A program made the position numbers and the translations under genes. From NCBI GenBank assembly GCA_020848195.1, contig JADLAP010000100.1:1-51102 (forward strand): DNA of 51,102 nt. The letters run 5' to 3'. Within the stretch, counting starts at the first letter, position 1, and each line of letters begins with the position of its first letter. Positions 8,195-15,790 of this stretch are shown here, in pieces. The DNA is from Phycisphaeraceae bacterium. GTDB taxonomy: Bacteria > Planctomycetota > Phycisphaerae > Phycisphaerales > Phycisphaeraceae. Below the pieces are notes generated by a model. That model was given only the letters and a program-made list of their open reading frames with translations, had not been told where the DNA came from and ran no database searches.

Positions 8195-9844
8195 TCATTT
8201 GCCCAGCAGCGACTTGCCTTCCATCGCGTCGGGAGTCTTCAGGCCCAGCAGGTCAAGGCAGGTCGGCAGCACATCCGCCAGCCGGCCATCCGTGCGCAGC
8301 GCGGGGCTGGCCTTGTCCGGCGAACCCGTGGCGTCCTTCTTGCGGGACGGATCGACCACGATGCACTCCACCGTGTACGTCGTGTGCGCGGTGTGCGGGC
8401 AGTTGTTGGCGGGGTCCCACATCTGCTCGGCGTTGCCGTGGTCGGCTGTCACCACCAGCTTGCCGCCACGCGCCAGGGTTGCTTCCACCAGTTTGCCCAC
8501 GCAGGTGTCCACCGCTTCCACCGCTTTGATCGCGGCGTCGAGCTTGCCGGTGTGGCCCACCATGTCGCCGTTGGCGAAGTTGACGAGGATGAACGACTCG
8601 CAGTCGGCTGCCTTGAGCCTTGCCGTCACGATGTCGGCGATCTCGAACGCGCTCATCTCCGGCTTAAGGTCGTAGGTCGCCACCTTCGGCGACTGCGCCA
8701 TCTGGCGACCCTCGCCGGGGAACGGCTCCTCGCGGTAGTCGTTGAAGAAAAACGTCACATGTGGAAACTTCTCCGTCTCCGCGCAGCGGAACTGCGTCAG
8801 GCCCAGGTTGCTCAGATATTCCCCGGCAATATCCTTCATTTTCGCCGGCTTGGAATACGCCACCTGCACCATGTCGCCCAGCGATGCGTCGTAGGCGGTC
8901 ATGGTGACATAGGCGAGATCGAGCTTCGGCCCGCGATCAAAACCCTTGCGGCCGGAGTCGGGGCTGGGCTTGACCGCGCCTTCAAACGTATCCATGCGGA
9001 ACGCGCGGGTGATTTCGCGCGGCCTGTCGCCGCGGAAGTTGACGAAGATGACGGAATCGCCGTCGCTGACGCGGGTCTGTTTCCAGTCGTCGCCGATCAC
9101 GCGGGGCGTGATGAACTCATCGCCCTGCTGGCTGGTGTTGGTCGGCTGGTCGTAGTAGGCCTGCACGGCACTGTCGGCATCAGCGAAGACCATCGGTGCA
9201 TCGCCGCGGCCGGTGAACAGGTCGTACGCCTTCTGCACGCGTTCCCAGCGATTGTCGCGGTCCATGGCGTAGTACCGACCGATGACGCTGGCGATCTTGC
9301 CGATGCCGATCTCTTTCAGTTTCGCGTTGACATGCTGAAGAAAGCCCTTGCCGGTGTAGGGTCCGGTGTCCCGGCCGTCCATGAAGGCGTGGATAAACAC
9401 GCGGGAAAGGCCCTGTTTTTTGCACAGTTCCACGCAGCCGTACAGGTGGTCCAGCAGCGAATGGACGCCGGCGTCGGAGCAGAGGCAGAACAGGTGCATG
9501 CTCTTGCCCCGCTCCCTGGCCCGCCTGGCGGCGGCGACGAGGACGGGATTGCTGAAGAACTCGCCGTTGCGGATGGCCACGGTGATGCGCACGCTGTCCT
9601 GGTACACCACCCGGCCCGCGCCGAGGTTCTGGTGCCCCACTTCGCTGTTGCCCATCGTGCCGTCGGGCAATCCCACGTCTTCGCCGGAGGTGCGGATCAG
9701 CGTCCAGGGATACGATTTGAGCAGGTCGTCGCACACCGGCGTCTTGCCGAGCTTCACGGCGTTGAACGTGTCGTGTTCCGGGTTGGGGTTGCGGCCCCAG
9801 CCGTCGCGGACAATCAAAACCACGGGTCCCTTGGCGTTGCTCAT
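8195..9844 (-). CDS. gpmI: 2,3-bisphosphoglycerate-independent phosphoglycerate mutase
   Basis: Converts 3-phosphoglycerate to 2-phosphoglycerate in glycolysis using two Mn ions and a phosphoserine. The catalytic serine lies in MGNSEVGH (Ser67). Other family blocks are present in order: DGWG near residue 14, HAFMDGRDTGP, GRYYAMDRDNRW, HVTFFF, NFANGDMVGHTG and TADHGNAE. The length of 549 residues fits the family (about 510-550). The usual LDGWG appears here as RDGWG, keeping the metal-binding Asp. The frame is open far upstream, but the ATG at 9844 is followed at once by the first strand. A -10-like TACAAT lies at 9888-9883. Confidence 0.96.
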   Translation of the reverse strand: MSNAKGPVVLIVRDGWGRNPNPEHDTFNAVKLGKTPVCDDLLKSYPWTLIRTSGEDVGLPDGTMGNSEVGHQNLGAGRVVYQDSVRITVAIRNGEFFSNPVLVAAARRARERGKSMHLFCLCSDAGVHSLLDHLYGCVELCKKQGLSRVFIHAFMDGRDTGPYTGKGFLQHVNAKLKEIGIGKIASVIGRYYAMDRDNRWERVQKAYDLFTGRGDAPMVFADADSAVQAYYDQPTNTSQQGDEFITPRVIGDDWKQTRVSDGDSVIFVNFRGDRPREITRAFRMDTFEGAVKPSPDSGRKGFDRGPKLDLAYVTMTAYDASLGDMVQVAYSKPAKMKDIAGEYLSNLGLTQFRCAETEKFPHVTFFFNDYREEPFPGEGRQMAQSPKVATYDLKPEMSAFEIADIVTARLKAADCESFILVNFANGDMVGHTGKLDAAIKAVEAVDTCVGKLVEATLARGGKLVVTADHGNAEQMWDPANNCPHTAHTTYTVECIVVDPSRKKDATGSPDKASPALRTDGRLADVLPTCLDLLGLKTPDAMEGKSLLGK

Positions 9845-9882
9845 GATGAAATCTTCCTCAGTGAATCGGCGGGAAAAGACGC

Positions 9883-9888
9883 ATTGTA
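9883..9888 (-). promoter_or_regulatory. Probable -10 box for gpmI
   Basis: TACAAT on the minus strand, 38 nt upstream of the gpmI start. A weak TTCGTA lies 18 bp further upstream. Only the -10 box is convincing. Confidence 0.4.
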
Positions 9889-9910
9889 GGGCATTTTGTT
9901 GTCCCATACG

Positions 9911-9932
9911 AAGCGCCGCGACTTGTCGCGCC
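9911..9932. repeat. Palindromic repeat, AGCGCCGCGAC-NN-GTCGCG family
   Basis: Reads AAGCGCCGCGACTTGTCGCG plus CC. It matches the reverse strand of 33879-33900 in 20 of 22 positions and shares its frame with 30135-30153, where the loop is GC instead of TT. It lies in the gpmI/rph intergenic region. Confidence 0.6.
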
Positions 9933-9958
9933 CTCCCCGCTCTGTTACCAAACACCGC

Positions 9959-10663
9959 ATGACCACACGCCGTCCCACCCAACTGCGTCCCGTGACGATT
10001 GAACCCTTTCCCTCGGCCGCGCCCGGCTCGGTGCTGATCTCCGCGGGCAACACCCGCGTGGCCTGCACCGCCGGCGTGTCGCGTGAGCTGCCGCCGTGGC
10101 TGGCGCCCAAGCCCGGCGAAGCTCCGAAGCAGGGCTGGGTCACCGCGGAGTACGCCATGCTGCCCGCCAGCACGCCGCAGCGGAAGAAGCGCGGAGCCGA
10201 CAGCCGCGCCACGGAGATTCAGCGCCTGATCGGCCGGGCGCTGCGGGCGGCGATCGACCTGAACAAGATGCCCGGCGTCACCCTCAACATCGACTGCGAC
10301 GTCATCTGCGCCGACGGCGGAACCCGCACCGCCGCGATCACCGGCGGCTACGTCGCGCTGGCGCTGGCCCTGCGCCATGCCCGCAAGCTCGGCTGGATCG
10401 AGCGAGACCCGATCGTCGGTCCCGTCGCCGCCGTCAGCGTCGGCGTCATCGACGGCATCGTTCGCCTGGACCTCGACTACGCCCTCGACGTTGCCGCGGA
10501 GGTGGACCTCAACGTCGCCATGACCCACCGCGGCCAGTTCGTGGAAGTGCAGGGCACCGCCGAGCATCGCCCGTTTTCGCGGAAACAGCTCGACGCCATG
10601 CTCACGCTGGCGACGTCGGGCATCCGCAAGCTGATGGCGATTCAGCGTCGCGCCCTGCGCTGA
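9959..10663 (+). CDS. rph: Ribonuclease PH
   Basis: This 234-residue enzyme removes 3-prime nucleotides from tRNA precursors by phosphorolysis. The phosphate-binding block CDVICADGGTRTA, the ITGGYVALALAL helix and VDLNVAMTHRGQFVEVQGTA are characteristic of the RNase PH fold. The N-terminus is short: TQLRPVTIE is present but the usual preceding RxDGR has become TTRRP. The ATG at 9959 is chosen because it directly precedes this block; the frame is open a little further upstream without family features. It is divergent from gpmI and only 13 bp ahead of the AraC regulator. Confidence 0.95.
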   Translation: MTTRRPTQLRPVTIEPFPSAAPGSVLISAGNTRVACTAGVSRELPPWLAPKPGEAPKQGWVTAEYAMLPASTPQRKKRGADSRATEIQRLIGRALRAAIDLNKMPGVTLNIDCDVICADGGTRTAAITGGYVALALALRHARKLGWIERDPIVGPVAAVSVGVIDGIVRLDLDYALDVAAEVDLNVAMTHRGQFVEVQGTAEHRPFSRKQLDAMLTLATSGIRKLMAIQRRALR

Positions 10664-10676
10664 GGGGAAACCGCCC

Positions 10677-11603
10677 ATGCCCCGCCGTCCACCGCTGCAT
10701 CAGCCGGTTCAACTCTGGGACGTGCCGCTGTCGGTGTCGCTGGGCCGATTCACGGGGCAGTTTCTCTACTGGGGTTTTTACGAGCCGAAGTGGTGGCGGA
10801 ACTACCTGCACGAACATTCGTTTTTTGAACTGTGTTACGTCTACGCCGGCGAAGGCCGGTTCACCATCGACGGCCAGGACCGCGTCGTCGGCGCCGGCGA
10901 TGTCTTCATCGCCCGGCCCGGCTATGTGCATGAAATCGTCTGCTCGCGCCGCAAGCCGATGGGCATCTACTTCTGGAGCCACACGTTGACGGCCCTCGGC
11001 CAGCGTGAAGGCGCAGCCTCGGCGCTGGACGATCTGATGCAGGCCTACACGGCTGGGCGGGTGTGGATCGGACCCTGCCGCGATGAACTGGAACCGCTGC
11101 TGATGGCGCTGCAGCGCGAAAGCACGCAACGCCGTCCCGGCTGGCGTCCCGTGGTGGAAGGTCTGGCGCAGCGTCTGATCATTGAAACCGCGCGGGCGCT
11201 GACCGAGGGCGAGTTGGCGGGCGAACCCATGGCTGCCGTGCTGGTGGACAGCCACGAACGGGTCGTCGCCGCCGCCTGCCGGTACATGCAGGACAACCTC
11301 GCGCGCGACCTTTGCGTCCGCCGGATCGCCGAACAGGTCAGTCTGTCCGAACGTCACCTGACCCGGCTGTTCCACGAAGTCCGCGGCTGCACCGTCGTGG
11401 CCTGCCTCGCCCAGCTTCGCCTCGATCTGGCCTGCCGGCTGCTGCGGGATCCGACGCGCTCGGTCAAGGAGGTCGCCGTGGCGTGCGGATACCCCAACCT
11501 CAGCTACTTCACCACGCTGTTCAAGCGCCGGCTCGGCGCGTCGCCCTCAACGTGGCGGATCGAGGGTGGCACGCATTTCGTCCCTACCATGTCCGAAAAG
11601 TGA
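10677..11603 (+). CDS. AraC family transcriptional regulator with cupin sensor
   Basis: The N-terminal half looks like an AraC-type cupin: HEHSFFELCYVYAGEGRF and GAGDVFIARPGYVHEI near residues 42-90. The C-terminal 100 residues hold the paired helix-turn-helix domain (VRRIAEQVSLSERHLTRLF, then VKEVAVACGYPNLSYFTTLF with the usual FKRRLGASPSTWR ending). Such regulators usually sense a small ligand and activate nearby catabolic genes. The ATG at 10677 follows a good GAGGGGAAA ribosome site and lies 13 bp after rph, so it may be transcribed with it. The dioxygenase-like gene 114 bp downstream is the likeliest partner. Confidence 0.92.
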   Translation: MPRRPPLHQPVQLWDVPLSVSLGRFTGQFLYWGFYEPKWWRNYLHEHSFFELCYVYAGEGRFTIDGQDRVVGAGDVFIARPGYVHEIVCSRRKPMGIYFWSHTLTALGQREGAASALDDLMQAYTAGRVWIGPCRDELEPLLMALQRESTQRRPGWRPVVEGLAQRLIIETARALTEGELAGEPMAAVLVDSHERVVAAACRYMQDNLARDLCVRRIAEQVSLSERHLTRLFHEVRGCTVVACLAQLRLDLACRLLRDPTRSVKEVAVACGYPNLSYFTTLFKRRLGASPSTWRIEGGTHFVPTMSEK

Positions 11604-11717
11604 AATCGCTTGTCCGGTGATCGCACTTGTTTACCATCGTTTTTCCGACGGCGCGTTCCTATCGTGTCTGGAAAGCAAGATCAGCCACCAAACATTCCAC
11701 ATTTCAGGAGCGTCGCC

Positions 11718-12542
11718 ATGTTGACCCAGCAGCAGATCGACTTCTACGAGGACAACGGCTATCTGCACATCCCGCAGGTCTTCACGCCGCAACAGGTCGA
11801 TCAGATGTCCGAGGACCTCAACTGGATGATGGACAGTTGGGCGGTCAAGACGCAGGGCTGGACCGGGCCTTGGCGGCGCAAGTACATGGATGCCGCGACG
11901 GAAAAGGCGTCGAAGCTGATCGCCATGCACGATCTCTATTTTTACGCCCAGTCGTGGATGGAAGCGGTGACGCATCCGAAGCTGACCGAGGCGATGTCGG
12001 ACCTGCTGGGGCCTGTGGTGGAGCTGCATCACAGCACGATGCACGTCAAGCCGCCGGAAGCGGGACATCCGTTCCCGATGCATCAGGACTGGGCGTTCTA
12101 CGAGCATCAGGATGGCCGGTACGTGGACGTGCTGGTGCATCTGGACGACACATGCCACGACAACGGTGAAATCCGCTTTCTCGCCGGCTCGCACAAACAG
12201 GGCGTACTGGAGCACATCACGCGCGATCCGGAGACGGATCAACCCTGCACGCCGCACCTGCCGACGGACCAGTACCGTCTGGCCGACACCGTGGCGGTGC
12301 CGGCGAAGCGCGGCGATGTGGTCTGCTTCAACATTCACACGATCCACGGCTCGCACATCAATGTGACCGATCAACCCCGCCGGCTGGTGCGGATCGGCTA
12401 TCGCAATCCGGACAACAGGCAGACGGGCGGCCAAAGCATGGGCAGGCCTGGCCTGATCGTCCGCGGCCGCCGACAGCGTCGTCCCGGCATGGAACTGTTC
12501 GCCATCTCCGGGCCGGCCGTGGCGGGCGCGGGCATTCCGTGA
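11718..12542 (+). CDS. Phytanoyl-CoA dioxygenase (PhyH) family protein
   Basis: This is a 274-residue Fe(II)/2-oxoglutarate-dependent oxygenase of the PhyH class. The HxD pair is seen in MHQDWAFYEH and the distal histidine in NIHTIHGSHIN; a 2-oxoglutarate-binding arginine probably lies in RLVRIGYRNP. These enzymes hydroxylate diverse small molecules, and the many planctomycete copies have no assigned substrate. The start at 11718 follows AGGAG with correct spacing; the frame extends 36 codons upstream without support. It lies downstream of the AraC gene, a pairing common for inducible oxidative steps. Confidence 0.88.
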   Translation: MLTQQQIDFYEDNGYLHIPQVFTPQQVDQMSEDLNWMMDSWAVKTQGWTGPWRRKYMDAATEKASKLIAMHDLYFYAQSWMEAVTHPKLTEAMSDLLGPVVELHHSTMHVKPPEAGHPFPMHQDWAFYEHQDGRYVDVLVHLDDTCHDNGEIRFLAGSHKQGVLEHITRDPETDQPCTPHLPTDQYRLADTVAVPAKRGDVVCFNIHTIHGSHINVTDQPRRLVRIGYRNPDNRQTGGQSMGRPGLIVRGRRQRRPGMELFAISGPAVAGAGIP

Positions 12543-12562
12543 TCGTTGACGCAGCGAAACAA

Positions 12563-12589
12563 GACGCGCGGGCAGTTTGCCCGCGGCCG
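12563..12589. repeat. 27-bp palindromic repeat with variable core, copy 1
   Basis: On the reverse strand it reads CGGCCGC, then core GGGCAAACTGCCC, then GCGCGTC. Copies at 29508-29534 and 33938-33964 keep the flanks (CAGCCGC and GCGCGTC) while the core stem differs. It follows the PhyH stop codon by 20 bp. Confidence 0.7.
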
Positions 12590-12598
12590 AAAAAACAG

Positions 12599-12627
12599 TT
12601 GTGACGATTCCCGGACACCGCTACGCT
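12599..12627 (+). promoter_or_regulatory. Candidate promoter for the sugar-nucleotide gene trio
   Basis: TTGTGA (12599-12604), a 17-bp spacer, and TACGCT (12622-12627), 39 nt before the start at 12667. The -10 resembles the TACACT of other promoters in this window. Confidence 0.45.
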
Positions 12628-12666
12628 GTTGCTCGCGGTCAATGTCGCGGCGTTCGGAATCCTCTC

Positions 12667-13737
12667 ATGAGCGGCAACGATGTGCTGGTCACGGGTTCGT
12701 CGGGCCTGATCGGCTCCGAAGTCTGCATGCATTTCCACAACCTCGGCTTCCGCATCCACGGCGTGGACAACAACCAGCGGGCAGCCTTCTTCGGCCCCGA
12801 CGGCGACACACGGTGGAACCAGCATCGCCTGCAGCGGCAACTGGAACGGTTCGAGCACCACGAACTGGACGTCCGCGACCGGGCCGGCGTGATGGCGCTG
12901 GTCAAACGCCTCAAGCCCGCGCTGCTGGTGCATACCGCCGCGCAGCCTTCGCATGACCTGGCGGCCAAAATCCCCTTCGACGATTTCGACACCAATGCCG
13001 GCGGCACGCTCAATCTGCTCGAAGCCGTGCGACAACACTGCGCGGACACGCCGTTTGTCCTGATGTCCACCAACAAGGTCTACGGCGATCAGCCGAACAA
13101 CATCCCGCTGGTGGAACAGGCCACGCGATGGGAATACGCCGACGCCGCGTTTGCCCAGGGGATATCGGAATCGCTGTCGATCGATCAGTGCCTGCATTCG
13201 CTGTTCGGGGCATCCAAGGCCGCGGCGGACCTGATCACGCAGGAATATGGCCGATACTTCGGACTGCACACCTGCTGCCTGCGCGGCGGATGCCTTACCG
13301 GCCCGTGCCACAGCGGCGTGGAACTGCACGGATTCCTCAGCTACCTCGTCAAGTGCAACATCGAAGGCCTGGAGTACCGCGTCCACGGCTACAAGGGCAA
13401 GCAGGTGCGGGACAACCTGCACGCGGCGGACGTCGCGGCGTTCATCGACGCTTTCCGCAAGAACCCCCGGCAGGGCGAGGTCTACAACCTCGGCGGCGGC
13501 AAGGACAACACCTGCTCCATCCTCGAAGCCTTCGAGCAGGTCGCCGCGATCACCGGCCAAGCGCAGAAATATGTCTACCACGATCAGGCGCGGCGCGGCG
13601 ATCACATCTGCTACTACAGCGATCTGACCAAGGCACGAACCCATTACCCCGACTGGTCCATCCAGTGGCCGCTGCCCCGCATCATGGAATCCATCGTGAC
13701 GATGTGGCGTCAGCGCAAAACCTCGGCCTCGAACTGA
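12667..13737 (+). CDS. NAD-dependent epimerase/dehydratase, CDP-paratose 2-epimerase-like
   Basis: This 356-residue extended short-chain dehydrogenase opens with [14 protein letters not shown], the NAD-binding GxxGxx[12 protein letters not shown] and [16 protein letters not shown] resemble CDP-paratose/tyvelose 2-epimerases, which act on nucleotide sugars for surface polysaccharides. The YxxxK catalytic site reads SLFGASK, so the tyrosine is Phe while Lys is kept. I recall related sequences with the same HSLFGASK text, so this may mark a subfamily rather than inactivation. The start at 12667 directly precedes the Rossmann strand. The next gene begins 20 bp downstream. Confidence 0.88.
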   Translation: MSGNDVLVTGSSGLIGSEVCMHFHNLGFRIHGVDNNQRAAFFGPDGDTRWNQHRLQRQLERFEHHELDVRDRAGVMALVKRLKPALLVHTAAQPSHDLAAKIPFDDFDTNAGGTLNLLEAVRQHCADTPFVLMSTNKVYGDQPNNIPLVEQATRWEYADAAFAQGISESLSIDQCLHSLFGASKAAADLITQEYGRYFGLHTCCLRGGCLTGPCHSGVELHGFLSYLVKCNIEGLEYRVHGYKGKQVRDNLHAADVAAFIDAFRKNPRQGEVYNLGGGKDNTCSILEAFEQVAAITGQAQKYVYHDQARRGDHICYYSDLTKARTHYPDWSIQWPLPRIMESIVTMWRQRKTSASN

Positions 13738-13757
13738 TTTCGCAGGCTCAACCGACC

Positions 13758-14822
13758 ATGCGCATCCTCATCACCGGCATCTGCGGATTCGTGGGCTTCA
13801 ACCTGGCGCGGTGCTGGCGCGAGGCGGGAAAGGACGTTGAAATCGTCGGCATCGACAATCTCTGCCGGCCCGGCAGCGAATCGCATCGCACGGAGCTGAA
13901 GCAGATGGGCGTGCGTCACATCCACGGCGATCTGAGGCTGGCCAGCGATCTGGCCGCCCTGCCGCCGGCGGACTGGGTGATCGACGCCGCGGCGCAGCCC
14001 AGCGTGCTCGCCGGCGTTGACGGCCAGAGCGACAGCCGGCAGGTGGTGGAACACAATCTCGTCGGCACGCTGAATCTGCTGGAATATGTCCGCTCCGCGC
14101 GGGCCGGGCTGATCCTGCTGAGCACCAGCCGGGTGTACGGCATCGAGCCGCTGGCGTCGCTGCCGTTGAAAGTGCATGACGACGCATTCGTGCTCGATGC
14201 CTCGCGGCCGCTGCCTTCCGGCGTCAGCGCGGCCGGGGTGGACGAAACGTTCTCCACGCGGCCGCCGCTGTCGCTCTACGGCGCGACCAAGCGTGCGTCG
14301 GAGGTGATGGCGCTGGAGTACGGCCAGACGTTCGGCCTGCCCGTGTGGGTCAACCGCTGCGGCGTCATGGCGGGCGCGGGACAGTTCGGCCACGCGCAGC
14401 AGGGCATCTTCAGCTACTGGATCAGTTCCTGGCTCCTGCGCCGGCCGCTGCGGTACATCGGCTTTGAAGGCCATGGCCGGCAGGTCCGCGACGCGCTGCA
14501 TCCCCGCGATCTGGCGTCGCTGCTGGAAATGCAGATGGACAAGCCGGACCACGACGCCCCGCGCGTGATCAACGTCTCCGGCGGCGCGGACCATGCCATG
14601 TCGCTGGCCCAGCTTTCACGATGGTGCCGCCAGCGGTTCGGCGACATGACCGTCGCCGCCTCGCCGCAGATGAGGCGGTTCGATGTGCCCTGGCTTATCC
14701 TCGACAGCACCGAAGCTCAACGGCACTGGCGCTGGTCGCCACGCACGAGCCTGGGCGATATCCTGCGGGAAATCGCCGACTTCGCCCAGCAGCACCCGCA
14801 ATGGCTGGATATGACCGTCTGA
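13758..14822 (+). CDS. NAD-dependent epimerase/dehydratase (extended SDR)
   Basis: The 354-residue protein begins MRILITGICGFVGFNLA, a dinucleotide site, and keeps the catalytic pair in LSLYGATKRASE (YxxxK), with STSRVYG as the serine-bearing strand. GHGRQVRDALHPRDLASL is the substrate-side motif of nucleotide-sugar epimerases and dehydratases. It would modify an NDP- or CDP-sugar. It lies between the Phe-variant epimerase and a glycosyltransferase, all on the plus strand, so the three probably build and transfer one unusual sugar. The large open frame extending upstream of 13758 overlaps the preceding gene and is not coding. Confidence 0.9.
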   Translation: MRILITGICGFVGFNLARCWREAGKDVEIVGIDNLCRPGSESHRTELKQMGVRHIHGDLRLASDLAALPPADWVIDAAAQPSVLAGVDGQSDSRQVVEHNLVGTLNLLEYVRSARAGLILLSTSRVYGIEPLASLPLKVHDDAFVLDASRPLPSGVSAAGVDETFSTRPPLSLYGATKRASEVMALEYGQTFGLPVWVNRCGVMAGAGQFGHAQQGIFSYWISSWLLRRPLRYIGFEGHGRQVRDALHPRDLASLLEMQMDKPDHDAPRVINVSGGADHAMSLAQLSRWCRQRFGDMTVAASPQMRRFDVPWLILDSTEAQRHWRWSPRTSLGDILREIADFAQQHPQWLDMTV

Positions 14823-14848
14823 CCGCAGAGGCAAAGGAGCGAGGCAGC

Positions 14849-15676
14849 ATGTCGCAAGTGCGTGGACATTCACCGGATCTCAAAGCTGCCCCCCTATCCC
14901 TGCTCTCCATCATCATCCCCGCGCGCAACGAACAGGACTGCATCGTCTCCACCATCGAACATCTGCATCTGGAACTGTCCCTGCACAAGGTTCCGCACGA
15001 GGTGGTCGTGGTGGACGACGGCAGCACGGACGAAACATGGGCGCGCCTTACGGAGCTGGCGCGGCGGATGCCCGAATTGCAGCCGGTGCGGAACACGGGG
15101 GACCACGGCTTCGGACGGGCTGTGATCCACGGCCTGGATCACAGCCGCGGCGACGCCGTGGTCATCATGATGGCCGACGAAAGCGACGACTGCCGCGACG
15201 TCGTCCGCTATTGGAACAAGCTGCGGGAAGGCTATGACTGCGTCTTCGGCAGCCGGTTTGTCCGCGGCGGCGGCGTCATCGACTATCCCACCGTCAAGTG
15301 GCTGCTCAACCGTCTGGCCAACACGATGATCCGCGTGCTGTTCGCGCACGGGCTGAACGACACGACCAACGCGTTCAAGGCCTATCGCCGCACCGCCATC
15401 GACGGATGCCGGCCGCTGTTGGCACCGCATTTCAATCTCACCGTCGAACTGCCGCTGAAGGCGATCATCCGCGGCTACACCTGGGCCACGATGCCCATCA
15501 CCTGGCGCAACCGGCGCACCGGACTGGCGAAACTGAAGATCCGCGAAATGGGCAGCCGGTACTTTTTCATCATCATGTACGTCTGGCTGGAACGTCACTT
15601 CAGCCGCGGCGACTACCGCCGACGCCCCACGTCGATTGCCGCTTTGTCGTCCGATGACGCACCGGCGAAAACTTGA
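14849..15676 (+). CDS. Glycosyltransferase family 2 (dolichyl-phosphate-sugar synthase-like)
   Basis: The protein has 275 residues. LLSIIIPARNEQDCI and VVVVDDGSTDET form the GT-A nucleotide-binding core, ADESDD the metal site, and NAFKAYRR together with ITWRNRRTG match polyprenyl-phosphate-hexose synthases. It likely transfers a sugar from a nucleotide donor to a lipid carrier. The C-terminus lacks the two or more membrane helices found in ArnC-type relatives and ends in a basic tail. AAAGGAG at 14833-14839 supports the ATG at 14849. It is the last gene of the sugar trio, 26 bp after the epimerase. Confidence 0.9.
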   Translation: MSQVRGHSPDLKAAPLSLLSIIIPARNEQDCIVSTIEHLHLELSLHKVPHEVVVVDDGSTDETWARLTELARRMPELQPVRNTGDHGFGRAVIHGLDHSRGDAVVIMMADESDDCRDVVRYWNKLREGYDCVFGSRFVRGGGVIDYPTVKWLLNRLANTMIRVLFAHGLNDTTNAFKAYRRTAIDGCRPLLAPHFNLTVELPLKAIIRGYTWATMPITWRNRRTGLAKLKIREMGSRYFFIIMYVWLERHFSRGDYRRRPTSIAALSSDDAPAKT

Positions 15677-15790
15677 GCGCCATCGGTTCGCAATTCTCGA
15701 CAGCCGTGAAAATGTTGCGCTGCACCGGGCACGCGGACGGTCAGTTCAGTATCATGTTTCGATTCATCCTGTCGGCCGTGAGGTGAGAAC

